Below are positions 51,160 to 59,315 of a stretch of 64,000 nucleotides of DNA, piece after piece (the first letter of the stretch is position 1; the number at the start of each line of letters is the position of its first letter). Made by a program: the position numbers and the translations under genes. The stretch is from CAZIKB01 sp964539665 (GTDB taxonomy: Bacteria > Zhuqueibacterota > Zhuqueibacteria > Oceanimicrobiales > Oceanimicrobiaceae). The notes under the pieces were generated by a model. That model was given only the letters and a program-made list of their open reading frames with translations. It searched no databases and was not told where the DNA came from. Where the stretch lies: assembly GCA_964539665.1 (NCBI GenBank), contig CAZIKB010000016.1:5863-69862 (forward strand). Direction: 5' to 3'.

Positions 51160-51644
51160 CCGTAAGATTTGTAGTTCTTGCAGAAGAAGTTGAAGAAGAA
51201 ATTAGGCAATTGAAAGAAGTTAAAGATAAAATATTTCAAGGTGTTTCATTATTAGAAAAGCGCCAAAAAGAAAGAGAATTTTACCTGGATTCTATTGCCA
51301 TTAATTTGCATTCTTTTTATTCTGGTGTTGAAAATATTTTTAGAAGTATAGCATCAAAAGTAGATGGTGACATTCCTTCTGGTGAGCGGTGGCATTCTGA
51401 CTTGCTTATTCAAATGACTACACCCTTGCTTGACATACGCCCAGCGGTTATTACGGTTAAAATAAAGGAAGATTTGAAGGATTTATTGGCTTTTCGTCAT
51501 TTAATTAGAAACATTTATACTTTTCAATTAGATGAAGAATTAGTTTTGAGATTGGCTACAAAACTGAGTAAGATAAGTGAAAAATTATTTGGTGATTTAA
51601 ACGTTTTTGTGGATTTTTTGAAAACAACTGGAGAAAAGTCATAA
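51156..51644 (+). CDS. HEPT-domain protein (putative HepT-like toxin)
   Basis: A 162-residue all-helical protein. ATG 51156 overlaps the MNT stop (ATGA) and has GAAAGGAA upstream. The helical bundle shows HEPT marks: a first long amphipathic helix, the NLHSFYSGVENIFRSIA segment, and a late RHLIRNIYTF. HepT toxins have R-x4-H-x-Y; here the spacing and Tyr are kept but the His is Asn. That could mean altered or lost RNase activity, or a different subfamily. Together with the MNT gene it reads as a toxin-antitoxin pair, possibly a defence or stress module. Confidence 0.8.
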   Translation: MTVRFVVLAEEVEEEIRQLKEVKDKIFQGVSLLEKRQKEREFYLDSIAINLHSFYSGVENIFRSIASKVDGDIPSGERWHSDLLIQMTTPLLDIRPAVITVKIKEDLKDLLAFRHLIRNIYTFQLDEELVLRLATKLSKISEKLFGDLNVFVDFLKTTGEKS

Positions 51645-51675
51645 TTGTTTAACATTCATACGGGAGGGAACCTAA

Positions 51676-53172
51676 ATGAAGTATTTTAATAGGTTTAATA
51701 AAATGCCCCATTTGTGCTTTTGGCTTACATTACATCTTTTTTTGTTACAATCCACTACTGCCACTGGACAAAGCGGTGATGTTGAGAGTTTAATTGCTGC
51801 GATGCTTGGCGATACTCCATTAATTCAGAACCTTCAATCGCTTACAGATGAAATTGGCGGTCGCGTAACAGGTTCTGAAGCGAACCTAAAATCTGTGGAA
51901 TGGGGCTTACAAAAATTCACTGAAGCAGGAGTGCGAGCCTGGAAAGAAGCTTTTACCATGCCAGCGCTGTGGCTTGAGAATTCAGCGTCTGCAGAAATTT
52001 CGGGAGATGTCACTTTTAAACCACGCGTGGTCGCCATGCCGTTTTCCGCTGCAACGCTCGCAAATGCTGCTTCGGCGCCGTTAATCGATGGCGGCTACGG
52101 CACAGACGAGGATTTCCAGCGGATTAAAAGCAAGTTAAATGGTGCATTTATTTTGATTGAAACCCATGAGCTACTCGATCTTGATGGATTGTTCAGGGAA
52201 TATGCAGAAGCGGTTGCAATTGAAAAGAGAGCTTTTAATTCAGGAATACGAGGCTTGGTTTACATGTCGTCACGTCCCCAAAATTTGCTCTACCGTCACA
52301 ATGCCTCGTTTGGTCCAAACAACAAGTATCCCTTGTTAATTATGGAACGGGAGGGAGCCAAGCGTGCATTACGGTTGTTACGCGCTGGTAAAAATCTTAA
52401 TATTGACGCTGCAATTGATGTCCAGGCTGGCGGATCCTACGAAAGTTACAATGTCATTGCTGAAATACGCGGCTCGGAAAAACCGGACGAAATCGTACTC
52501 ATCGGGGCCCATATCGATTCATGGGCGCTTGGAACGGGTGCAAATGATAATGGCTGCAATGTCGCTTTAGTAATCGATTTAGCACGGCAGATAAAACGAT
52601 TGGGCTTGAAACCAAAACGGACTATTCGCTTCGCGCTTTTTAACGGCGAGGAACAAGGTCTGGTTGGTTCATGGGGTTACACAAAAACGCATGCAGACGA
52701 GTTGGATAATCACATCATGGCTTCCTCCTGCGATATCGGCAGCGGCAGGACAACTGGTTTTTTTGCTAATGGTCCCGGAGGCTTTCTTGAAGCCGTAGCT
52801 CGGTCCCTTGAGCCGGTTGCGGGATTAGGCCCATTCGTAAATATCAATGCGCCAATTGTCGGAACTGATAATTACGATTTTATGATGCAGGGCGTTGCGA
52901 ATTTGGTGGCCAATCAGGAATCGGCTAATTACGGTCCTAATTATCATGCGCGTTCCGATACTTACGATAAAGTTAATTTAATACAACTGAAGCTTAATGC
53001 GGCCATAGCTGCCGCTGTTACTTATGGCTTTGCACAAATGGAAATAACCTGGGAGCGTCAAAATAGGACACAGTTAGAAAAATTGATCCAAACCACGGAT
53101 TTAGAAGCCCAGATGAAGTCCATGGGTTTATGGCAGAGCTGGGTAGATGGGACGCGAGGTCGAAGCAAGTAA
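51676..53172 (+). CDS. Secreted M28-family zinc aminopeptidase
   Basis: A 498-residue exported peptidase. A signal peptide (LTLHLFLLQSTTATGQ) precedes an N-terminal region with a PA-type insert (about 120-240). The M28 catalytic domain carries VLIGAHIDSWALGTGANDNG (His279, Asp291), LFNGEEQGLVGSWG (catalytic Glu325 and Zn Glu326), an Asp in SCDIGSG (353), and NYHARSDTYDKV (final His). All metal ligands are present. The GGGAGGG site lies eight bases upstream. It precedes fumC without clear linkage. Relatives trim N-terminal residues from peptides outside the cytoplasm; it is not a candidate LysK because of the signal peptide. Confidence 0.93.
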   Translation: MKYFNRFNKMPHLCFWLTLHLFLLQSTTATGQSGDVESLIAAMLGDTPLIQNLQSLTDEIGGRVTGSEANLKSVEWGLQKFTEAGVRAWKEAFTMPALWLENSASAEISGDVTFKPRVVAMPFSAATLANAASAPLIDGGYGTDEDFQRIKSKLNGAFILIETHELLDLDGLFREYAEAVAIEKRAFNSGIRGLVYMSSRPQNLLYRHNASFGPNNKYPLLIMEREGAKRALRLLRAGKNLNIDAAIDVQAGGSYESYNVIAEIRGSEKPDEIVLIGAHIDSWALGTGANDNGCNVALVIDLARQIKRLGLKPKRTIRFALFNGEEQGLVGSWGYTKTHADELDNHIMASSCDIGSGRTTGFFANGPGGFLEAVARSLEPVAGLGPFVNINAPIVGTDNYDFMMQGVANLVANQESANYGPNYHARSDTYDKVNLIQLKLNAAIAAAVTYGFAQMEITWERQNRTQLEKLIQTTDLEAQMKSMGLWQSWVDGTRGRSK

Positions 53173-53242
53173 GAGATCTGGAGTACAATGAATCATCATC
53201 TCAGGGCAGTTTGTGCGGCCATTTTAAATTAGAGTTTTTCAC

Positions 53243-54637
53243 ATGAAATATCGAATTGAAAAAGATTCCATGGGAGCTATCGAAGTTCCGGCGGACAAAT
53301 ACTGGGGGGCACAAACGCAGCGTTCAATGGGAAATTTCAAAATCGGTGGTCAATCCATGCCCATCGAGGTAATTCATGCTTTTGCCGTTCTTAAAAAAGC
53401 CGCTGCAAGAACCAACCATGAGTGTGGAGTCCTGCCAGAGGAAAAGGCAGACATCATTGTAAAAGTATGCGACGAGATTATCGCCGGTAAACTGGACGAT
53501 CACTTTCCATTAGTCGTGTGGCAGACAGGCTCTGGCACCCAAACCAACATGAATGTCAATGAAGTGATTGCCAACCGTGCCATCGAAATGCTGGGTGGAA
53601 AAATGGGCTCGAAAAATCCCATTCATCCAAATGATGACGTGAATAAGTCGCAGTCCTCCAACGACACTTTTTCAACGGCCATGCACATTTCAGCTTATCA
53701 AATGCTGCATTGCCACAATTTACCGAAAATTCAATCTTTGCACGATACGCTTGCGGCTAAAGCAAAAGAATTTATGAAAATAGTCAAAATTGGCCGTACC
53801 CATTTGATGGATGCCACCCCCCTGACGCTTGGACAGGAGTTCTCCGGGTATGCATCTCAATTGAAACATGGTATACAGGCGGTTAAAAATACTCTGCAGC
53901 ATCTATCTGAACTTGCTTTGGGTGGAACGGCCGTTGGAACTGGCATTAACTCGCCGCCAGGATTTGCAGATAAAGCGGCTAGGAAAATAGCAGAATTGAC
54001 AAGTTTGCCTTTTGTAACTGCAGAGAATAAATTCGAAGCGTTGGCTGGGAATGACGCCCTGGTAGAAACCCACGGAGCTTTGAAAACTGTGGCGGTCAGC
54101 CTGATGAAAATCACTAATGACATTCGGCTGCTGGCTTCTGGACCACGTTGTGGAATTGGCGAAATTAGGCTTCCTGCCAACGAACCCGGTTCTTCCATCA
54201 TGCCTGGTAAAGTTAATCCCACGCAGGCCGAAGCTTTAACCATGGTTTGCGCTCAAGTGTTTGGTAACGATACGGCCATAAATGTTGGCGGCATGAGTGG
54301 ACATTTTGAGTTGAATGTATTTAAACCAGTGATGATTTACAATTTGCTTATGTCGGCAAGATTAATTGGTGATGCCTGTGATTCTTTTAATACAAAATGT
54401 GTTGTGGGAATTGAACCAAATTATGACATTATTAAAAGGAATCTTGAAAATTCTCTGATGCTGGTTACAGCCTTGAATCCGGTTATCGGATACGACAAAG
54501 CTGCAGCCGTGGCAAAAATAGCGCATGAAGAAGGGTGCACTTTGCGTGAAGCAGCGGTAAGTTCAGGTTACCTGACCGAGAAAGAATTCGATCAATATGT
54601 GGCGCCCGAGAAAATGGTGGGAAAGTTGCCGAAGTAG
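53243..54637 (+). CDS. fumC: Class II fumarate hydratase
   Basis: Cytosolic, iron-independent fumarase of 464 residues, normal length. Motifs are VWQTGSGTQTNMNVNEVIAN, SQSSNDTFSTAMHI, IGRTHLMDATPLTLGQEF (catalytic His) and the superfamily signature GSSIMPGKVNPTQAEAL (near residue 315). Aspartase shares these motifs, but the GTQTNMN and HLMDATPLT forms fit fumarase. It interconverts fumarate and malate in the TCA cycle. A single gene 70 bases after the M28 gene. Confidence 0.95.
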   Translation: MKYRIEKDSMGAIEVPADKYWGAQTQRSMGNFKIGGQSMPIEVIHAFAVLKKAAARTNHECGVLPEEKADIIVKVCDEIIAGKLDDHFPLVVWQTGSGTQTNMNVNEVIANRAIEMLGGKMGSKNPIHPNDDVNKSQSSNDTFSTAMHISAYQMLHCHNLPKIQSLHDTLAAKAKEFMKIVKIGRTHLMDATPLTLGQEFSGYASQLKHGIQAVKNTLQHLSELALGGTAVGTGINSPPGFADKAARKIAELTSLPFVTAENKFEALAGNDALVETHGALKTVAVSLMKITNDIRLLASGPRCGIGEIRLPANEPGSSIMPGKVNPTQAEALTMVCAQVFGNDTAINVGGMSGHFELNVFKPVMIYNLLMSARLIGDACDSFNTKCVVGIEPNYDIIKRNLENSLMLVTALNPVIGYDKAAAVAKIAHEEGCTLREAAVSSGYLTEKEFDQYVAPEKMVGKLPK

Positions 54638-54681
54638 AGGGTATACGTATTTTACATTACAAACTAATGGGAAGTGTAACA

Positions 54682-55194
54682 ATGAAAAAGACACTCATAA
54701 TAATGTCTTTTTTGGTACTGTTTTTTGCAGTTCATTGTGATGGTAAAAAAATATATGAAATTGAAGAAATTGGAGATTCATATTTGCCAAATATTCATTG
54801 GAAAGAATTAATCGGTACGGACTATTTTGATGTTGATACTCTTTTTCTGAAATCTGATGAATCAGCACAGTTGCGAGTAGAAATATTTTATGATAATCAA
54901 GAAGTTTTTAGGGAAATTACAATAGACTTTTATTTTACAAGTAGGTCTGTTGAGGGAGGAGGTGGTTATGGTATTAGTGGAAGTCATGGTTTTAATACAG
55001 ATTTGACATTAGAATCATTATCTGATAAAATAATCTTTGATAGTAAACTTACACCCACAGATCATAAGTTATTTGCATATGAAGCCATAATCTATGAACC
55101 GAATAATCCTAATTTTGATTTAAAGCGTTATAAAACAATATTTATAGCAAATCCTGATTCTTTTAATATTTATAATAAATTAAGCATTAATTAA
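54682..55194 (+). CDS. Hypothetical lipoprotein
   Basis: A 170-residue protein with a signal peptide and lipobox (VLFFAVHCDG, Cys near residue 19). ATG 54682 follows a GGGAAGTG site; an upstream ATG at 54667 adds five residues. The mature part is acidic and beta-rich with a glycine-rich turn (SVEGGGGYGISGSHG). I do not recognise a family. Codon choice is noticeably more AT-rich than that of the preceding fumC, so it may be a recent arrival or a fast-evolving surface protein. Convergent with the LolA-like gene. Confidence 0.65.
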   Translation: MKKTLIIMSFLVLFFAVHCDGKKIYEIEEIGDSYLPNIHWKELIGTDYFDVDTLFLKSDESAQLRVEIFYDNQEVFREITIDFYFTSRSVEGGGGYGISGSHGFNTDLTLESLSDKIIFDSKLTPTDHKLFAYEAIIYEPNNPNFDLKRYKTIFIANPDSFNIYNKLSIN

Positions 55195-55292
55195 GAACCT
55201 ATAACCATTGCATTAATCCGACTGAAACCGCGCCGGGCATATCCGAAAGTGTAGATTTCCGCATCAGTTAAATATCAAACTTTAAAGTTTAG

Positions 55293-55313
55293 TCCGCTGC
55301 AGGTTTCAGCGGA
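55293..55313. terminator. Small hairpin between convergent genes
   Basis: TCCGCTG and CAGCGGA form a 7-bp stem around a 7-base loop, about 100 bases past the lipoprotein stop and 125 before the LolA-like stop. No T-run follows; a weak terminator at best. Confidence 0.3.
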
Positions 55314-55437
55314 TTATGTAAAACAATATTTGGATATGAGGGCATAAGGAAATAGTGTACAAAGTGTTTTCCTTTGGGTGGCATAGCCATTCATCCTTCA
55401 ACCGCACTTCCCCAACAAAGGATTTCGAAATCATAAC

Positions 55438-56187
55438 CTATTTATCGCTAACAGCCCCCGACTTCGGCATGACAAAAATAGTATCATCAATAGCCTGGTT
55501 GATTTCTACATTTTCCAGCTCAAATATCCGGTAGCGTTCTATAAATTCCTGTTCAACGAAATAGGGCAGGAGTATGCCCTCTACTTTGCGATAATCGTTA
55601 AAATAGGCTTTGAGATCGACCGGGCGGGTAAAGTCATAAGTCTTGCCCTCCATTTTCGTTTCGAGAAAAGTATTGCAGTCAATATACCAGAATTCCATCG
55701 TGCTGTCTTGAAGCATTACTTTTAGTTTGAAGTGCTCGTTACCGTCAACCATTTCCTTCCCGGTGAATTCTATCTCGTGCCCTTTCTGCTGATAATCCCA
55801 GAAGACGCTATCGAACATTTTATCCCGCAGCACCATCATGCTGTCCGGGGTTGAGATTCGATTTGGCTTTGCGAACTTTGGTCCGAACAGGGGGTTACTC
55901 CACCAGGCTTTTTGACCATCATAGCAGATCGTGAGATCCTTAGAAATCCGGTTGCTGTCGAAACGATACAAGTCCGGCCGTTTTCTCCAGATTGTAAATG
56001 GGGTTGGTGCACTGAAACTCGTATAAGTACCTTCGATTTTCAAAGTCTGCACCCTGGACCAATTCTCAGCGCCGCCACGGGCTTCGATGTTTTTCTGAAT
56101 AATTTCATCCAGCGTTTGAGCTTCAAGCGGGTAATTTACAAATACATTAAGTAGAATAATAAATGCAATGTAATGTAGTTTATTCAT
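55438..56187 (-). CDS. LolA-like outer membrane lipoprotein-sorting family protein
   Basis: A 249-residue exported protein. The signal peptide (IAFIILLNVFVNYPLEAQ) is followed by the half-barrel pattern of LolA/LolB-like proteins: TLDEIIQKNIEARGGAENWS, QTLKIEGTYT, TIWRKRPDLYRFD, CYDGQKAWW, and later HFKLKVMLQD with FWYIDCNTFLETKMEG. The IEARGGAENW opening is typical of this wider family in FCB genomes, separate from the housekeeping LolA. A role in carrying a lipid or lipoprotein across the periplasm is possible. It is followed by a PQQ-propeller gene 100 bases upstream, transcribed in the same direction. Confidence 0.82.
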   Translation of the reverse strand: MNKLHYIAFIILLNVFVNYPLEAQTLDEIIQKNIEARGGAENWSRVQTLKIEGTYTSFSAPTPFTIWRKRPDLYRFDSNRISKDLTICYDGQKAWWSNPLFGPKFAKPNRISTPDSMMVLRDKMFDSVFWDYQQKGHEIEFTGKEMVDGNEHFKLKVMLQDSTMEFWYIDCNTFLETKMEGKTYDFTRPVDLKAYFNDYRKVEGILLPYFVEQEFIERYRIFELENVEINQAIDDTIFVMPKSGAVSDK

Positions 56188-56289
56188 AGACTGATTATCT
56201 CCTTATCAATCAAATTTGGTTATTTATATGCATATTTTAAAAGTAAGTATTTCTTATTTGCAGCTTTGTAGCGCAATGTATCCGATAGT

Positions 56290-57534
56290 CTAATTACCGA
56301 TATCAAAACAGGCCATTTCTGTTCGGTTGCGTAAATAAAGTTTGCCATCAACAAGAGTCGGTGAAGTCCAGGATTTGCCTTTAATTGCCTGGAATCTGCT
56401 TATTTCGTTATAGCTTTCTGAAGTTGCCTCGATCAAGGCCAGACGTCCGCGATCACTCAGTACGATAAAGTGTTCCTCGCTTAAAATGAGCGAACCCTTC
56501 CCATACCCTCGCTTTGCCCATTTCTGTTTGCCGGTCTCAACATCAACGCATTTCAGGGTTGCATTACTAAATCCATATAGGTGATTATTGTAATAGACTG
56601 AGCTGTTGAAGTGATTATTTAATACTGAGTTAGACCATACTTCCTCAGTTTGTATACTATCATTGGCAGCCACCATTTTAATAAGTGAACATCCGGCATC
56701 GATTGCTGAAGAAATAAACAATTTATCCGGGGCAATGTAGATCGGCATGGCGACCACTCCCTTTTTAACCGGCATACTCCAAAGACTGTCGCCTTTAGTT
56801 GAAATCGACACCACCCTTCCAGACAACACAAAAATGAATTGGCGTACTTCGTTAAAGTTAACTGCCACAGGTGAAGAATAATTTGGATTGCTGCTCAGGG
56901 CTGTCCAGAGTACTTTGCCGGTTCGTTTATCAAATGCTGCGACGGCCTCATTTTTCCCACCCCCAACATCTGTAATAAGTAAATTTTCATCAATAAGAGG
57001 TGAGACGCTGAATCCTCTAATAGGTGTTTTGGTTTCAAATAATTCTTTAAAAGTAACCGTCCAAATAGTTTTACCCGAGTTTTTATTCGCAGCATAAAGA
57101 TTACCGTTAGAACTTAGTGCATAAACGACGTCACCGTCAAGTGTTGGCGTTGATCTGGGACCGTTGCCAAACTCACTAATGAACATTTTGCCAACATCCA
57201 GACGCCATAATTCTTTTGCATCTTTTTCATCAAAACATACCAGATAATCAACGCTATCCTCGGCAAACATAGTATACATTTTCCCTTCGGAGATGGAGAT
57301 ACCTGAGAAACCGTCACCAATGGGTTTTTTCCAGACCAGCTTCGGGCCATTTTCAGGCCAGGATTTAAGCAACTCTTTGGAATGCGCAATTCCGTCTCTA
57401 TTCGGACCGCGGTACTGTGGCCAGGGATCGCGATTTTTATCATCAGCAATTGTAGTAACAGACAGCACAATTAGCAGCAATCCGGATATCAGTAATGAAG
57501 AGCAGTATTTTGCAAAATTAGATACCATTTTCAT
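56290..57534 (-). CDS. PQQ-like beta-propeller protein, exported
   Basis: A 414-residue secreted protein. After a signal peptide it begins WPQYRGPNRDGIAHSKE, the usual opening of outer-membrane PQQ-like WD proteins, then WPENGPKLVWKKPIGDG. Repeated propeller blades follow, with Ala-x-Asp-x-x-x-Gly-x-x-x-Trp motifs (VCFDEKDAKELWRLDVG, AANKNSGKTIWTV, AAFDKRTGKVLWTAL, KCVDVETGKQKWAKRG). The blades lack an obvious dehydrogenase active site, so it is more probably a scaffold or binding protein than an alcohol dehydrogenase. A single gene. Confidence 0.87.
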   Translation of the reverse strand: MKMVSNFAKYCSSLLISGLLLIVLSVTTIADDKNRDPWPQYRGPNRDGIAHSKELLKSWPENGPKLVWKKPIGDGFSGISISEGKMYTMFAEDSVDYLVCFDEKDAKELWRLDVGKMFISEFGNGPRSTPTLDGDVVYALSSNGNLYAANKNSGKTIWTVTFKELFETKTPIRGFSVSPLIDENLLITDVGGGKNEAVAAFDKRTGKVLWTALSSNPNYSSPVAVNFNEVRQFIFVLSGRVVSISTKGDSLWSMPVKKGVVAMPIYIAPDKLFISSAIDAGCSLIKMVAANDSIQTEEVWSNSVLNNHFNSSVYYNNHLYGFSNATLKCVDVETGKQKWAKRGYGKGSLILSEEHFIVLSDRGRLALIEATSESYNEISRFQAIKGKSWTSPTLVDGKLYLRNRTEMACFDIGN

Positions 57535-57835
57535 CTCGATTAGTTTAAGTTAACATTTTGGGGAGTTATGATTTTTTTAATGATCCATCTAAATATAACA
57601 AAAAATACGAAAATGTCAAGATTGTAAATAGTTAATTGATCTTTATCCGAAAATTGCTTCTTCGGCTCAAATAGGCGACTACTTCTAACGTAATTACACT
57701 AAATTCACCCGTGCAGGAAGAATGGGTTTGTACTTTCAAATAAAAATAATCTTTAAAAAACAACTAAACCATACAAAAGAGCACTGCTCCATCCGCAGGG
57801 TGCAGTTGTCGTCCGGCGTTGTTTTCGCTGAATAA
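57535..57835. other. Intergenic stretch with no recognisable gene
   Basis: About 300 bases between two minus-strand genes. The left part, next to the PQQ gene start, is AT-rich and probably holds its promoter. The part beyond 57770 becomes more GC-rich, matching the DUF418 gene that ends at 57836. Confidence 0.45.
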
Positions 57836-59188
57836 CTACCTCTCCTGCTGAATCCGTATCGGCTGCCTGCGCCAATAAGTCAATGTCCGCCAGAGCCATT
57901 CGACTGGACCAAACTGAAAACGACTGAGCCACCACGTGCTGAGAAGCATTTGAAGGATCCAGATGCCGAGAATGAACCACCACAGATTGAAGCGGTCTAT
58001 CTGTCCAAAAAGGGCAAAGCCATAGCCGTAGAATATGGCCACTCCAATTACCGTCTGCAAGAGATAATTGGTGAGCGCCATCCGGCCCACAGCCGATAGT
58101 CGCGCACGAAAGCGGCTCAGCTTTCTGGATTGACAAACCAACATTACAAGTCCCACGTAGGCCATGCTTATTAGAACACTCGCAAAGTAGTTGTATTGGC
58201 TATCGACAAGGAACCTGGAGATAAAGTCGAAGTCATGCAGACTCGATTGCAGTATCCCAAAGACGATTATCGGAAGCCCAAACAGGAATCCGACAATGAT
58301 CCAGTTCCTGTAGAATATAAGCGACCTTTGCATTGTAAATACGCCGGCCTTCATCATACCCATGCCCAGAAGCATCAACGCCATCGCGCGCCAGAATAGC
58401 ATGAACGGAACCGCCTCTGTATGCATGCTGATCGACTCTCTGATATTCGCATTCAATACTTCGCTAAAATCTCCACGCATCGTTACGATCGTTTCTTCAA
58501 TTTCTTCGGATGTGGGCTCGAAGGAGCGCCGCAAATCATTATATTGATCAATCAGCGCTTGTCTTCGCGGCGTCATCTCTTCCCCATCCGCTACCTTGGC
58601 ATTGATTTCATGAACGACGTTGCGGAGTTGCGTCTGCGCCCAACCACCGCCAGTAGAAAGAATCGCACCGAAAGCAAGGACTGAAAGACCGCTGACGATC
58701 AGAGTCCTGGCGGAGCGACGACGAAACAAATACAGGAAAATGCTGCAAAGAGCATATGTGACAAGGATATCCCCGTGCCAAAAGAGATAGGCGTGCGCAA
58801 GTCCGATCAGCAGCAGCCATAATATGCGTCGATAGTAGATTCGACCAAAGGCTCGCCCAGCAGCCTCGGCGCGTTCAGCCATAAGGATTACTCCCGCGCC
58901 GAACAACATAGAAAATATCCCCATCATCTTGAGATCAAAAAACAGATGGGCAAAAACCCAGGCTCCGAAATTCATGCCGGTTGAACCACCGTAGACCATC
59001 GGATTGAAGTAAGCTGCCATTGGGAACGCTATACCGGTGATATTCATTACCAAAATGCCGAGGAGGGCAAATCCACGCAAAGTGTCGATGGCTTCAATGC
59101 GACTTCCAACTGTCACCGGACCGGCCACCTCGGAGTGGCCTGGCGACGTATTCAAGCGGTTGTTATGCTTGTGAAGATCTTTTTTCAT
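57836..59188 (-). CDS. DUF418 family membrane protein
   Basis: A 450-residue integral membrane protein. The first helix region RIEAIDTLRGFALLGILVMNI is the family hallmark (also seen in acyltransferase-3-like proteins). About ten helices follow. The C-terminal DUF418 block contains GRMALTNYLLQTVIGVAIFY and the GPVEWLWRTLTYWR end. DUF418 proteins are thought to be transporters or membrane acyltransferase relatives; the role is unknown. The gene is richer in GC than its neighbours and uses more G/C-ending codons, suggesting horizontal acquisition. Confidence 0.9.
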   Translation of the reverse strand: MKKDLHKHNNRLNTSPGHSEVAGPVTVGSRIEAIDTLRGFALLGILVMNITGIAFPMAAYFNPMVYGGSTGMNFGAWVFAHLFFDLKMMGIFSMLFGAGVILMAERAEAAGRAFGRIYYRRILWLLLIGLAHAYLFWHGDILVTYALCSIFLYLFRRRSARTLIVSGLSVLAFGAILSTGGGWAQTQLRNVVHEINAKVADGEEMTPRRQALIDQYNDLRRSFEPTSEEIEETIVTMRGDFSEVLNANIRESISMHTEAVPFMLFWRAMALMLLGMGMMKAGVFTMQRSLIFYRNWIIVGFLFGLPIIVFGILQSSLHDFDFISRFLVDSQYNYFASVLISMAYVGLVMLVCQSRKLSRFRARLSAVGRMALTNYLLQTVIGVAIFYGYGFALFGQIDRFNLWWFILGIWILQMLLSTWWLSRFQFGPVEWLWRTLTYWRRQPIRIQQER

Positions 59189-59315
59189 GATATATGTTTT
59201 CTCCTATCTGAATACTGAACAATGCTATTCAAACATGCAGGTTTAAAAGTCATTTATGCGCAGACGAGGACGCCTGCAGGAGCAAGTAGGAACTGTTTGC
59301 TAATGCGAATTGATA

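Noticed and set aside
51676..53172. M28 peptidase as the missing LysK
   Set aside because: It has a signal peptide and belongs to M28, not the M20-type LysK/ArgE family; it lies 40 kb away from the LysW operon.
53857..54243. 128-codon minus-strand ORF inside fumC
   Set aside because: Antisense shadow of fumarase.
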